This document shows, in pieces, positions 1 to 13,750 of a stretch of 64,000 nucleotides of DNA. The translations under genes were made by a program, and so were the position numbers. The notes under the pieces are model-generated. The model searched no databases, was not told the DNA's origin, and was given only the letters and a program-made list of their open reading frames with translations. Position 1 is the stretch's first letter, and every line of letters begins with the position of its first letter. Source of the stretch: Cladorhizidae sp. MBARI D1340-BT2. Taxonomy: Eukaryota; Porifera; Demospongiae; Poecilosclerida; Cladorhizidae. The DNA lies in NCBI GenBank assembly GCA_028752905.1, contig JAQNBH010000004.1, positions 4,716,739 to 4,780,738 of the forward strand. The letters are read 5' to 3'.

Positions 1-954
1 CTACAGGGTAACTCTTTCCCTCCTGATGTTAGCTAGCAACTATAATGCCAAAACATCCTAGATGCTGATGCAGTAATACATCCAGGAGTCCATTTTATTC
101 TCAGGAATGAAGAGATTCTGAGTGAGTTCAGGCTAGCATGGTGCCTATAGAGCTTTCATTGGCTTGCAGAGACAGCAGTAAAGGTAAGGAAGAGACTGTT
201 TATGATGGCAATTTGTGATTGTCAGTAAGTTTTAATATTTTTATCTCTTCCTCACTTAACATTGGAGTGAATCTGGCATTTTATTGGAGAGGTGACTTGT
301 GGCATAGAGGATGTTATATGGACTGATGCAGTCAAACTTGAGATCCATAGACTGCACTCAATTCTTCCAAGTATCATCGAACTACAAGGAGCAGCAACTG
401 GCTATTTAATGTTGTTGTAATTATTCACTGGTAGTTCATGCATATATACATGAGTTTTGTTCACTGGTAGTAAGGTTACCATAATAATTGAGCAATTAAC
501 TATCACCTGTGAACTTTCATGACAATTAACACAGTATCATGCAAGGCTTGTGTTATGGTTGGCTTTCACAACCAAGACTACCCAACTGGCAGGACACATT
601 TTTGGTGTGAAGCATGGTTGAAAGCTACAACCAAGTGTTTGTGTGTCTCAGTGTGGATCTATTTCTCTGACATTTGAACATTTTTGTGTGAAGCAGATGA
701 ACTTGCCTTGTAGTAGTTTATTAAAAGACATCTTCATATAATAAAAGATGACAGTCAGTTACAAAACTAATACTATAAACATTTTCCATGTCATTGCTAT
801 TTTGCGAGCATAAATAGTTGTGTTTGCTGGATCAACTCCAAACACCAAGCTCAAATTCATGAAGAGGTAAGTAGTTGGAACCAGCGAATGTAGTGGAGAT
901 GTAGACTAGTATGTGTGAGTTGATGGGACCATCAAGGACCAACTCATCCTCTAA

Positions 955-1182
955 CTAAACCATAGAAGTCTGAGGTCCTGTTGCATGTACAACAGAGACA
1001 TCCACTATGTAATAAGAGTAATGCATTGCAGAAATTTTACAATCCTGACCAAAGTTTTCCACTCTTACAGTACACCTATCACCAAACACATGACCATCCT
1101 CCACTGTAGTTAGGGGCACCACTGATACAGAGTTCTCCATTGGGCAATTTGTAAATGTATCAGCTCTTCTTGGTCTATACAT
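955..1182 (-). other. Short open frame conserved in three repeat copies (copy A)
   Basis: A 75-codon open frame on the minus strand, repeated at 6,982-7,197 and 10,888-11,115. All three encode the same core around TVEDGHVFGDRCTVRVENFG and differ by a few substitutions and one in-frame deletion. The frame extends about 20 codons upstream of the first methionine before a stop. I do not recognise the product. The copies are so similar at DNA level that an open frame in all three is weak evidence for selection. Confidence 0.2.
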
Positions 1183-3139
1183 GGTTGATGTGAGGCTTAA
1201 TAATTGGACATGGCTTGTTAGATAGAAAAGCTTAGCTATGGGTATCTAGAAGTTAAGTTTTGTAAGGCAAGTCCTGCTATGAAAAATCTTCAACCTTTCT
1301 AAGAAAAGGCTTGCTAAGCTACTCTGTGAAGTTTCTCTAAGGCAATGCTTGCTAGCTACTAGAGGTTCTGTGAGGGCTTTAAAAGGGGGCTTGTTTTACG
1401 AGCCTAGGCTTTGCCTAACACTATGCCTAGGAAACCAAACCTCTACAAAACTATATAGCAAGCTTAGTCTAATGCATCTTAGCTACACAGTGTAGCAATG
1501 AACTAGAAGGCAAAGCTACTAATACTAAGTTGAGAGCTGGACCTGAAGGACAGACACTAGTGGGCACAGGCCAAAAGGCTAGGAAGAGAAATAACTAATA
1601 TTTCAGTCAGCAATAAACTTCTTGATGGAAAAAATGACATCTAGGAAGAAGAAAACAAAGTGGAGCAAAAAACACTCTCTATATTTAGCTTGATTTAGCT
1701 TGTTGTAAACAACTGGAGCCCATGTGCGTGGGAATGTGTGCACACGCATTTATAAAAAAAGAGCAAAATATAAAAAATTAAAAGGTAAACTTAATGGCAT
1801 TTGTCTTGCATTATCTGTCGGGGTTTTTATGCGTTGATTCTACGTTTCAAATTTCGCCAACATCGTAACATTAGCATTGGAACGGGTACAGAACCAGATT
1901 TTTTTGGCCTCTTACTTTACTAGCAAGACCTCCACTCAGAACCAGTTGGCCCAGGAGGATGCCTCTCAAACCAAGTTAGAAGCCCTCAACAGAGAGATGA
2001 GGTACTAACTATTGGACAACTAGCTCCATAGATGTGGCATGAGAAACAGGGATACTATATGAGGTTGGGTAGAATCAATCATGGAGAGGAGAGCCACAGC
2101 AAACAGGTAGCATTGTGCACTTTGCTGCAGCATAACTAACCACATGTTACATCACCTCCCTAACCACAGGCAATAGCAACAAGTAAAGGTCAGCCTACTG
2201 GTGTAAGCAGCTTAAGACCCACTGGGCTTCTTAGGAACTGTCCATCATCTGTTAAAGGGCCTACATTCTGACAACTATAGACAAGCTGGATTTCCGATTG
2301 AAGATTCCATTCCATACTTATGGCCATTTCTATGTGTGCATCTTCTCCATTTCTTACAGGCTGGAGTGCTGGATAGAAATGGCCAAAAAAAAATGGAGTA
2401 TAGACTTTGAACCCAAATTCCTAAAAACATGCTTTTTGTATAAATCTCTTGTTCAAACCCTAGTTTTTCTATCATTTAGAATATCTATACTTTTAATTTC
2501 CTTTGTGCTATCATCAGATTAAAGGCTGTTTTAAATCATCTCTAGTGTCTACCTTTGCATATGCATGCCTGAATGTGCTACAACCAGTTACTACGATAAT
2601 AGGCATTAATGAACCAGAGACCAGACAAAGGGCACTTAGGACAAGGACACCACATTCCAGCAATTATCTGATGATTCAAGGGGGTACCCTTAGTGAAATA
2701 AATCTTTGGCGACCTCATAGTGAGTTGCATTCTGGAGTTATTGCAGTGCTGTCAAAATCAGGTGTAAAGCCCCCCCCCCCCCCCCCCCCGACTTCAACTG
2801 CCTAAGCTGTACTTTATACTCTAGGCCTCTTCCTAATCAGATAAACTTCGACCACTACTATAAAGCACATTGCAGGTATTTATCAGACTTTAACCCTTTC
2901 TCCACCATTTGTGTGGCTTAGTGCATGGCAGTTCATATAAATATATTTAATATTTTTCCGACCATACTCGATGCCAATAGTTAGCTCCATTAGTGGCCAG
3001 TACAGTCAAATGTATTCATGTTCTTCTAGTGAACATTTTCTTGCTGCTCAGCGCATGATTGGTCATCTTACTTACACTGCAAGCCAAGGTGAATAGACTT
3101 TAGTTCTTGCAATATAAGTAACTATGAAACTATGTTTCA

Positions 3140-3475
3140 TTAGGTTAGACACAGAGAGCAAAGACACATGTTCAAATAAATTAGAATTGATCAATCAGTC
3201 AACACATGTCATTCTAGACATAGAATACACTAACTCATCGCCTATGAAGGTTTCCTGTAAGTAGGTTGGACACAGAGAGCCAACAGACATGTATATTAAT
3301 TAAAGTTGATCAAGGCATATAATCCTAGATTTAGATATACTGTAACTCACCTCCTATGATGGTTTCATGAAGTAGGTTGGACACAGAGAGCCAAAAGACA
3401 TGTTCAAATTAATTGAAGTTGATCAAATCATGTCATCCTAGCCATAGGATACTGTAACTCACCTCCTATAAAGTA
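3140..3475. repeat. ~110-bp sub-repeat inside the large unit
   Basis: Three adjacent units begin with ggtt(a/g)gacacagagag and end near aactca(t/c)cgcctatgaagg or aactcacctcctat. The same cluster recurs near 9,210-9,540, 13,130-13,460 and, diverged, 14,770-15,090. Each unit contains GTGAGTTA-like sequence on the minus strand, which resembles a 5' splice site, but I could not build an exon chain from it. Confidence 0.7.
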
Positions 3476-4408
3476 AGGACAGACAGAGATGAGGGACATG
3501 TTGAAACAAATATATTGTAAAGTTCAGCTGTGTATCCATAGAGTCTCTTCACATGGATGGATGTCGCAGGGACAGCGCACTTGAGCTTAATGGCAGCCAA
3601 GTGAGCATTCTGATCTCTGTGGGTATTAGTAAATATTTTACAATCAATTCTTGGCTCAAGTAAGTCTGTTGATAAATGATCGCTAGTTACGGAGAAGAAC
3701 ACTGACTTAAATTTCATTGAGATCAAGTATGCTACACCTGTTAGTTGACATTATTGTCCTTGGATGGGATCCTGTATACTCTAGTAAAGTTTTGCTACCC
3801 TTACTGATCAGAACAGCTAGATCCTAGTAATGCTCCTATATAGTAATGCCCAAACATCCCAGGAGAAACTTGTACAGGGTAACTCTTTCCCTCCTGATGT
3901 TAGCTAGCACCAACTGCCAAAACATCCTAGATGCTGATACAGTAACACATCCAAGAGTACATTTTATTCTCAGGAGTGAAGAGATTCTGAGTGATTTCAG
4001 GCTAGCATGAGCTTTCATTGGCTTGCAGAGACAGCAGTAAAGGTAAGGAAGAGACTGTTTATGATGGCAATCAGTAAGTTTTATTATTTGTTATATGTTT
4101 ATCACTTTCTCCGCCCACTCACATAAACCAGAACAAGTAATAAAGTTTTATATAATAATGCTGTAGCCTTCTGCACATGTGCAGGTAAAAATCTGGTTTT
4201 TAGCACATGTCTTACAAAACATTTTGACAAATGTTCCCATTTGAAGATATGTCAGATCAAAGGCTGAATCTGTTAACGAAATATGGCATTACATTCAAAA
4301 TTGAAGGCATCATTTTCTATCGTACAACACAGACCATGTTACACGACACATACACAGGGTTACATACTTAAAAAATGTTATCAATGATTAGACGATGTTC
4401 CACAATAC

Positions 4409-5548
4409 TTAAACCTTTCACTGGCAGATTTACGGAGGACTTTTTACAAAAATTGACATAATTTCACTTTTTTATTTGTGGAGGACCATATGACGAGAAG
4501 TACCCAACAACTATATATCAGGTGATAGCTGATGCATGAAGGGACTTTATGGTAAATTTTAGTTGCTTTGCAACAAACCACAGAAATGTGAATATAGTTA
4601 TAAGAGACAGGAAGTAAAATAAAGGGTTTATATCATCTCACTTTCATATTTCACACGAAACCAGCAATGTTAGCCGGTCAACTTTTGGTCAACAACAACA
4701 ACTGTTTGTCAACAACAATTTTTGGTCGATTATAACAAACCACAAAGATGTGAATATCATTATAACAAAGAGGCTAGGGCCCTTAGTTACTGAAAAATAA
4801 ATAAAACAAATAAAAGTATGTGCAAAGTATGCATAACATATATACCTTCCCAATGCAATAAATATAGATAAAAATAAAAGAGCAATGCTTGGCACTGTGA
4901 GGGTCTGCATGTTCACATAACTCAGACAAACACATAGTGCTACATTATAAATAAATAGAAAAATATATAAAAAATAACCTCTCCTCCAACCCTGTCTTCT
5001 CCTCTGCTGCTTCCTCATCCTCCTCCAGGTCCATGAGTGAAACTACCTTCCCAGGAAAAATAGTTCTTATTATTATGCTAGTTACTAGGCCTTACCTTAC
5101 AACTCTTATCTATTCTTACTTTGGGGGAAGTCTTCATGATCGTCGCTATCTTCTGAAGCTTCGCCTGGCAGAGTAGGGCGACCTATACTGTTAAAACTTG
5201 CTTCACTTCCCAGGTAAGCACAGGCACCTTCTTCTTCTTCTTCGCTAATGTCACTCTCGGACAGGACAAAGTCATCCTCAAATAGGAAGTCCAAAACTTC
5301 GTCCCTACTAAAATGGATCGCCATTTCTTCTTGGAGATGGGGAATGAACAGGAAGTGATGTTTGCTGGCATGTTTACTTCAAATGGTTTCCTAAAGACCT
5401 ATTTTCCAAATATTCAGGGGTATAGTAGAAGTATGCTTTAGGAATGCTTATGCAATTTTTAAAGTTTATACCATAAATGATTATTTTTTTACGATTTTTT
5501 TGGTCCACGGTTATCAGTTTTCGCGACTTATGCCTGTGAGAGGGTTAA
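4409..5548. mobile_element. piggyBac-type transposon remnant with TTAA borders
   Basis: The segment is bounded by TTAA at 4,409-4,412 and 5,545-5,548. Inside these, the ends form imperfect inverted repeats: acctttcactggca on the left and, read inward from the right, ccctctcacaggca. TTAA target sites and CCY-type terminal repeats are characteristic of piggyBac. The only coding trace is an acidic N-terminal exon on the minus strand at 5,106-5,324; the catalytic region is absent, so this is an internally deleted copy. It sits only in repeat copy B. Confidence 0.7.
5106..5324 (-). pseudogene. piggyBac-like transposase, N-terminal fragment
   Basis: A 72-codon frame starting at 5,324 encodes a short basic/hydrophobic start with RDEVLDFLFEDDF followed by a run of acidic residues (SDISEEEEE) and further Asp/Glu-rich sequence. 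This resembles the N-terminus of piggyBac-type transposases and their domesticated relatives, where a short helix is followed by an acidic low-complexity region. CCAAA|GTAAGA near the end could be a splice donor, and a further acidic stretch (MDLEEDEEAAEE) is readable downstream at about 4,985-5,035. No DDD catalytic core or C-terminal cysteine-rich domain was found within the TTAA borders. Assignment rests on position inside the element and composition, not on catalytic motifs. Confidence 0.5.
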
Positions 5549-6068
5549 ACTGAGATGGAATTATTCTTACTAATATAAGCATCATCAGTTATGGCAGAGT
5601 CAACTGTTAGTTTAAGAAAACTAGTCATTTAATATACAAGCAAGATCTCCACTCAGAACCAGTTGGGCCAGGAGATGTCTCTCAAATCAAGTTAGTAAGA
5701 AGCCCTCAACAGAGAGATGCAGGATAAGGTAGAGTTACTAATTATTAGAGCACTAGCTCCAGAGATGTGGCATGAGAAACAGGCATGCTATATGAGGTTG
5801 AGTAGAATCAATCATGGAGAGGAGAGCCACAGCAAACAGTCACCTACTCACAATCACTAGCATTGTGTACATATGCACATGTATGCACTTTGCTGCAGCT
5901 GTAACTAACCACATGTTACATTATCTCCCTAACCACAGGCAATAGCAACAGGATCCAGGGGGTAAAGGTCAGCATGCAGGGGTAAGCAGCCATAGCACAA
6001 ACTAGGCCTCTTCATAATCAGATAAAACTTCTGAGAGCTACTGTAAAGCAACACACGGGTGTTTATCT

Positions 6069-9000
6069 AGCACCTACAATACCAAGCCATCCTAGATGCT
6101 GATGCAGTAATACATCCAGGAGTGCATTTTATTCTCAGGAATGAAGAGATTCTGAGGGATTTCAGGCTAGCATGAGCTTTCATCGGCTTGCAGAGACAGC
6201 AGTAAAGGTAAGGAAGAGACTGTTTATGATGGCAATTTGTAATTGTAGTAAGTTTATTTGTTAACTTTTTATCTCTTCCTCACTTAACATTGGAGTGAAT
6301 CTGGCATTTTATTGGGGAGGTGACTTTTGGCATAGAGGATGTTATATGGACTGATGCAGTCAAACTTGAGATCCATAGACTGCACTCAATTCTTCTGAGG
6401 ATTATTGAACTACAAGGAGCAGCAACTGGCTATTGAATGTTGCTGTACTTATTCACTGGTAGTTCATGCACATATACAAAATTGCTATGAGTTTTGTTCA
6501 CTGGTAGTAAGGTAACCATAATCATTGAGCAATTAACTATCACCTGTGAACTTTCATGAAAATTAACACAGTATCATGCAAGGCTTGTGTTATGGTTGGC
6601 TTTCACAACCAAGACTACCCAACAGGCAGGACACATTTTTGGTGTGAAGCATGGTTGAAAGCTACAACCAAGTGTTTGTGTGACTCAGTGTGGATCTATT
6701 TCTCTGACATTTGAACATTTTTGTGTGAAGCAGATGAACTTGCCTTGTAGTAGGTTATTAAAAGACATCTTCATATAATAAAAGATGACGGTCAGTTACA
6801 AAACTAACACTATAATGTCATTGTTATTTTGCGAGCATATATAGTTGTGTTTGCTGGATCGACTCCAAACACCAAGCTCAAATTCATGAAGAGGTAAGTA
6901 GTTGGAACCAGCAAATGTAGGGGAGATGTAGACTAGTATGTGTGAGTTGATGGGGCCATCAAGGACAAACTCATCCTCTAACTAAACCATAGAAGTCTGA
7001 GGTCCTGTTGCATGTACAACAGAGACATCCACTATGTAATAAGAGTAATGCATTGCAGAAATTTTACACTCCTGACCAAAGTTTTCCACTCTTACAGTAC
7101 ACCTATCACCAAACACATGACCATCCTCCACTGTAGTTAGGGACATCACTGACACAGAGTTCTCCTTTGGGCAATGTGCAGCTCTTGGTCTATACATGGT
7201 TGATGTGAGGCTTAATAGTTAGACATGGCTTGTTAGATAGAAAATCTTAGCTAAGGGTTTCTAGAGGTTAAATTTTCTAAGGCAAGTCCTGCTACGTAAA
7301 ATCTTCAACCTTTCTAAGAAAAAGCTTGCTAAGCTATTCTGTAAAGTCTCTCTAAGGCAAGCTACTACAGGTTTTATGAGGGCTTTAAAAAGGGCCCAGG
7401 CTTTGCCTAACACTATGCCTAGGAAACCAAACCTCTACAAAACTATATAGCAAGCTTAGTCTAATGCATCTTAGCTACACAGTGTAGCAATGAACTAGAA
7501 GGCATAGCTACTAATACTAAGTTGAGAGCTGGACCTGAAGGACAGACACTAGTGGGCACAGGCCAAAAGGCTAGGAAGAGAAATGACTAATACTTCAGTC
7601 GGCAATAAACTTCTTGATGGAAAAAATGACATCTGGGAAGAAGAAAACAAAGTGGAGCAAAAAACACTCTCTAGATTTTTTAGCTTGTTGTAAACAACTG
7701 GAGACCATGTGCGTGTGAATGTGTGCACAAACATTTATTAAAAAAAGAGCAAAATATAAAAAATAAAAAGGTAAACTTAACGGCATTTGTCTTGCATTAT
7801 CTGTCGGGATTTTTATGCGTTGATTCTACGCTTCAAATTTCGCCAACATCGTAACATTAGCGTTGGAACGGGTACAGAACCAGATTTTTTTGGTCTCTTA
7901 CTTTACTAGCAAGACCTCCACTCAGAACCAGTTGGCCCAGGAGGATGTCTCTCAAACCAAATTAGAAGCCCTCAACAGAGAGATGAGGTACTAACTATTA
8001 GACAACTAGCTCCACAGATGTGGCATGAGAAACAGGGATACTATATGAGGTTGGGTAGAATCAATCATGGAGAGGAGAGCCACAGCAAACAGGTAGCATT
8101 GTGCACTTTGCTGCAGCATAACTAATCACATGTTACATCACCTCCCTAACCACAGGCAATAGCAACAAGTAAAGGTCAGCCTACTGGTGTAAGCAGCTTA
8201 AGACCCACTGGGCTTCTTATGAACTGTCCATCATGTTTAAAGGGCCTACATTTTATATTTTGAATAAACTGACAACTATAGACAAGCTGGATTTCCAATT
8301 GAAGGTTCCATTCCATACTTATGGCCATTTCTATGTGTGCATCTTCTCCATTTCTTACAGGCTGGAATGCTGGATAGAAATGGCCCCAAAAACATGGAGT
8401 ATAGACTTTGAACCCCAATTCCTAAAAACATGCTTTTTGTATAAATCTCTTGTTCAAACCCTAGTTTTGCTATCATTTAGAATATCTATACTTTTAATTT
8501 CCTTTGTGCTATCACCAGATTAATTGCTGTTTTAAATCATCTCTAGTGTCTACCTTTGCATATGCATGCCTGAATGTGCTACAACCTGTTACTATGATAA
8601 TAGGCATTAATGAACCAGAGACCAGACAAAGGGCACTTAGCTCAACTAGGACAAGGACACCACATTCCAGCAATTATCTGATGATTCAAGGGGGTACCCT
8701 TAGTGAAATAAATCTTTGGTAAAAGCCCCCCACTTCCCCCCCCCCCCCCCCGACTTCAACTGCCTAAGCTGTACTTTATACTCTAGGCCTCTTCCTAATC
8801 AGATAAGCTTCGACTACTACTATAAAGCACATTGCAGGTATTTATCAGACTTTAACCCTTTCTCCAGCATTTGTGTGGCTTATAAACTTCGACTACTACT
8901 ATAAAGCACATTGCAGGTATTTATCAGACTTTAACCCTTTCTCCACCATTTGTGTGGCTTAGTGCATGGCAGTTCATATAAATATATTTAATGTTATATT

Positions 9001-9938
9001 TTTTCGACCATACTCGACGCCACATTGAACAATAGTTAGCTCATTAGTGGCCAGTACAGTCAATTGTATTCATGTTCTTCTAGTGAACATTTTCTTGCTG
9101 CTCAGCGCATGATTGGTCATCTTACTTACACTGCAAGCCAAGGTGAATAGACTTTAGTTCTTGCAATATTCTAGCAATATAAGTAACTGAGAAACTATGT
9201 TTCATTATGTTAGACACAGAGAGCAAAGACACATGTTCAAATAAATTAGAATTGATCAATCAGTCAACACATGTCATTCTAGACATAGAATACAATAACT
9301 CATCGCCTATGAAGGTTTCCTGTAAGTAGGTTGGACACAGAGAGCCAAGAGACATGTATATTAATTAAAGTTGATCAAGACATGTAATCCAAGATTTAGA
9401 TATACTGTAACTCACATCCTATGATGGTTTCATGAAGTAGGTTGGACACAGAGAGCCAAAAGACATGTTCAAATTAATTGAAGTTGATCAAATCATGTCA
9501 TCCTAGCCATAGAATACTGTAACTCACCATCTATAAAGTAAGGACAGACAGAGATGAGGGACATGTTGAAACAAATATATTGTAAAGTTCAGCTGTGTAT
9601 CCCTAGAATCTCTTCACATGGATGGATGTCGCAGGGACAGTGCACTTGAGCTTAATGGCAGCCAAGTGAGCATTCTGATCACTGTGGGTATTAGTAAATA
9701 TTTTTCAATCAATTCTTCGCTCAAGTAAGTCTGTTGATAAATGATCGCTAGTTACAGAGAAGAACGCTGACTTAAATTTCATTGAGATCAAGTATGCTAC
9801 ACCTGTTAGTTGACATTATTGTCCTTGGATGGGATCTGTATACTCTAGTAAAGTTTTGCTACCCTTACTGATCAGAACAGCTAGATCCTAGTAATGCTCC
9901 TATATAGTAACCAAACATCCCAGGAGAAACCTGTACAC
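6069..9938. repeat. Large tandem repeat, copy C
   Basis: Near-complete copy of the 3.9 kb unit. It joins copy B within the phrase tagcacctacaataccaagcc. It contains the short minus-strand frame at 6,982-7,197, the poly-C run near 8,738 (here followed by a local duplication of the phrase gactactactataaagcac at about 8,812 and 8,889) and the 110-bp sub-repeats near 9,210-9,540. Confidence 0.85.
6982..7197 (-). other. Short open frame conserved in three repeat copies (copy C)
   Basis: 71-codon version of the frame described at 955-1,182. It has a four-residue in-frame deletion near the start and a few substitutions, with the same core GDRCTVRVENFGQ. Product not recognised. Confidence 0.2.
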
Positions 9939-10887
9939 AGGGTAACTCTTTCCCTCCTGATGTTAGCTAGCACCTACAATACCAAGCCATCCTAGATGCT
10001 GACGCAGTAATACATCCAGGAGTGCATTTTATTCTCAGGAATGAAGAGATTCTGAGTAATTTCAGGCTAGCATGAGCTTTCATTGGCTTGCAGAGACAGC
10101 AGTAAAGGTAAGGAAGAGAATGTTTATGATGGCAATTTGTGATTGTCAGTAAGTTTTATTATTTGTTATATTTTTATCTCTTCGTCACTTAACATTGGAG
10201 TGAATCTGGCATTTTATTGGGGAGATGACTTGTGGCATAGAGGATGTTATATGGACTGATGCAGTCAAACTTGAGATCCATAGACTGCACTCAATTCTTC
10301 CAAGTATCATCGAACTACAAGGAGCAGCAACTGGCTATTTAATGTTGTTGTAATTATTCACTGGTAGTTCATGCATATATACATGAGTTTTGTTCACTGG
10401 TAGTAAGGTTACCATAATAATTGAGCAATTAACTATCACCTGTGAACTTTCATGACAATTAACACAGTATCATGCAAGGCTTGTGTTATGGTTGGCTTTC
10501 ACAACCAAGACTACCCAACTGGCAAGACACATTTTTGGTGTGAAGCATGGTTGAAAGCTACAACCAAGTGTTTGTGTGTCTCAGTGTGGATCTATTTCTC
10601 TGACATTTGAACATTTTTGTGTGAAGCAGATGAACTTGCCTTGTAGTAGTTTATTAAAAGACATCTTCATATAATAAAAGATGACAGTCAGTTACAAAAC
10701 TAATACTATAAACATTTTCCATGTCATTGCTATTTTGCGAGCATAAATAGTTGTGTTTGCTGGATCAACTCCAAACACCAAGCTCAAATTCATGAAGAGG
10801 TAAGTAGTTGGAACCAGCAAATGTAGGGGAGATGTAGACTAGCATGTGTGAGTTGATGGGGCCATCAAGGACAAACTCATCCTCTAA

Positions 10888-11115
10888 CTAAACCATAGAA
10901 GTCTGAGGTCCTGTTGCATGTACAACAGAGACATCCACTATGTAATAAGAGTAATGCATTGCAGAAATTTTACACTCCTGACCAAAGTTTTCCACTCTTA
11001 CAGTACACCTATCACCAAACACATGACCATCCTCCACTGTAGTTAGGGGCACCACTGACACAGAGTTCTCCATTGGGCAATGCGTAAATGTATCAGCTCT
11101 TCTTGGTCTATACAT
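10888..11115 (-). other. Short open frame conserved in three repeat copies (copy D)
   Basis: 75-codon version of the frame described at 955-1,182, closest to that copy (for example THC in place of TNC near residue 12). Product not recognised. Confidence 0.2.
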
Positions 11116-13632
11116 GGCTGATGTGAGGCTTAATAGTTAGACATGGCTTGTTAGATAGAAAATCTTAGCTAAGGGTTTCTAGAGGTTAAATTTTCTAAGG
11201 CAAGTCCTGCTATGTAAAATTTTCAACCTTTATAAGAAAAAGCTTGCTAAGCTATTCTGTAAAGTCTCTCTAAGGCAAGCTACTAGAGGTTTTATGAGGG
11301 CTTTAAAAATGGCCCAGGCTTTGCCTAACACTATGCCTAGGAAACCAAACCTCTACAAAACTATATAGCAAGCTTAGTCTAATGCATCTTAGCTACACAG
11401 TGTAGCAATGAACTAGAAGGCATAGCTACTAATACTAAGTTGAGAGCTGGACCTGAAGGACAGACACTAGTGGGCACAGACCAAAAGGCTAGGAAGAGAA
11501 ATGATTAATATGTACTTCAGTCGGCAATAAACTTCTTGATGGAAAAAATTACATCTGGGAAGAAGAAAACAAAGTGGAGCAAAAAACACTCTCTAGATTT
11601 AGCTTGATTTAGCTTGTTGTAAACAACTGGAGCCCATGTGCGTGTGAATGTGTGCACACACATTTATTTAAAAAAAGAGCAAAATATTAAAAAATTGAAA
11701 GGTAAATTTAACGGCATTTGTCTTGCATTATCTGTCGGGTTTTTTATGCGTTGATTCTACGTTTCAAATTTCGCCAACATCGTAACATTAGCGTTGGAAC
11801 GGGTACAGAACCAGATTTTTTTGGTCTCTTACTTTATTAGCAAGACCTCCACTCAGAACCAGTGGGCCCAGGAGGATGTCTCTCAAACCAAGTTTGAAGC
11901 CCTCAACAGAGAGATGAGGTAGTAACTATTAGACAACTAGATGTGGCATGAGAAACAGGGATACTATATGAGGTTGGGTAGAATCAATCATGAACAGGAG
12001 CATTGTGTACATATACACATGCATGCACTTTGCTGCAGCTGCAACTAATCACCTGTTACATCACCTCCCTAACCACAGGCAATAGCAACAAGGATGCAGG
12101 GGGTAAAGGTCAGCCTACTGGTGTAAGCAGCTTAAAAACCCACTGGGCTTCTTAGGAACTGTCCATCATGTTTAAAGGGCCTACATTTTATATTTTGAAT
12201 AAACTGACAACTATAGACAAGCTGGATTTCCAATTGAAGGTTCCATTCCATACTTATGGCCATTTCTATGCGTGCATCTTCTCCATTTCTTACAGGCTGG
12301 AATGCTGGATAGAAATGGCTAAAAAAACATGGAGTATAGACTTTGACGCCTGATTCCTCAAAACATGCTTTTTGTATAAATCTCTGTCACTTCTTGTTCA
12401 AACTCTAGTTTTGCTATCATTTAGAATATCAATTATTGTTCTATACTTTCATATTGTTTAAATATCAATTTCCTTTGATTAAAGGCTGTTATAAATCATC
12501 TCCAGTGTCTACCTTAATGCATGCCTGAATGGTGCAACCTGTTACTATGATAATAGGCATTAATGAACCAGAGACCAGACAAAGGGCACTTGGTCAAGGA
12601 CACCACATACCAGCTATTATCTGATGATTCAAGGGGGTACCCTTAGTAAAAGCAATCTTTGGCACAAAAATCAACCTCATAGTGGGTTGCATTCTGGAGT
12701 ATTGCAGTGCTGTCAAAATCAGGTGTAAAGCCCCCCACTTATTTAATTAAGCAACAGCCTAAGCTGTGCTGCTAAACAAACTAGGTCTCTTCCTAATCAG
12801 ATAAACTTCGACCACTACTATAAAGCACATCGCAGGTATTTATCAGACTTTAACCCATTCTCCACCATTGTGTGGCTTAGTGCATGGCAGTTCATATAAA
12901 TATATTTAATGTTATATTTTTCCGACCATACTCGATGCCACATTGAACAATAGTTAGCTCCATTAGTGGCCAGTACAGTCAATTGTATTCATGTTCTTCT
13001 AGTGAACATTTTCTTGCTGCTCAGCGCATGATTGGTCATCTTACTTACACTGCAAGCCAAGGTGAATAGACTTTAGTTCTTGCAATATTCTAGCAATATA
13101 AGTAACTATGAAACTATGTTTCATTAGGTTAGACACAGAGAGCAAAGACACATGTTCAAATAAATTAGAATTGATCAATCAGTCAACACATGTCATTCTA
13201 GACATAGAATATACTAACTCATCGCCTATGAAGGTTTCCTGTAAGTAGGTTGGACACAGAGAGCCAAGAGACATGTATATTAATTAAAGTTGATCAAGAC
13301 ATATAATCCTAAATTTAGATATACTGTAACTCACCTCCTATGATGGTTTCATGAAGTAGGTTGGACACAGAGAGCCAAAAGACATGTTCAAATTAATTGA
13401 AGTTGATCAAATCATGTCATCCTAGCAAAAGAATACTGTAACTCACCTCCTATAAAGTAAGGACAGACAGAGATGAGGGACATGTTGAAACAAATATATT
13501 GTAAAGTTCAGCTGTGTATCCATAGAGTCTCTTCACAAGGATGGATGTCGCAGGGACAGTGCACTTGAGCTTAATGGCAGTCAAGTTAGCATTCTGATCT
13601 CTGTGGGTATTAGTAAATATTTTACAATCAAT

Positions 13633-13750
13633 GCCACCTCCCTCATCCTTACCCAGCCACCTCCCTCATCCTTACCCAGCCACCTCCCTCATCCTTACCC
13701 AGCCACCTCCCTCATCCTTACCCAGCCACCTCCCTCATCCTTCCCCAGCC
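13633..13750. repeat. 23-bp minisatellite in copy D
   Basis: Five tandem units of gccacctccctcatccttac plus cca, the last with one change. The array lies between two copies of the phrase gtgggtattagtaaatattt (13,604 and 13,780), so the local sequence was duplicated when the array formed. Confidence 0.9.

Larger units (their letters stand above)
1..3873. repeat. Large tandem repeat, copy A (~3.9 kb unit)
   Basis: First copy of a long unit that recurs at 6,069 and 9,939 with only scattered differences, and in reduced form at 3,874 and 13,926. The unit opens with a block reading agggtaactctttccctcc, contains a short minus-strand open frame near 1 kb, a poly-C run near 2.77 kb, and ends with three to four ~110-bp sub-repeats beginning ggttggacacagagagcc. 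The copy begins at base 1, so the array probably continues to the left. A short block at about 111-186 ends in AAAGgtaagg and looks exon-like, but no gene could be reconstructed. No transposase, reverse transcriptase or terminal inverted repeat was recognised, so I treat this as segmental tandem duplication. Confidence 0.85.
3874..6068. repeat. Large tandem repeat, copy B (internally deleted)
   Basis: Begins with the same opening block as copy A and follows it to about 4,085, where it changes to unrelated sequence carrying a piggyBac-type remnant. Unit sequence resumes at about 5,636 with caagatctccactcagaacc and jumps over two further internal segments before meeting copy C at about 6,069. 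Relative to copy A it lacks roughly 250-1,915 of the unit, a middle part and nearly all of the 110-bp sub-repeats. Confidence 0.75.

Noticed and set aside
4689..5018. 109-codon hydrophobic minus-strand frame inside the piggyBac remnant
   Set aside because: AT-rich, low complexity and without any piggyBac motif; its start overlaps an acidic stretch in another frame that fits the transposase better.
8233..8523. 96-codon plus-strand frame in repeat copy C
   Set aside because: Disrupted in copies A and D by stops or frame changes and has no recognisable domain.
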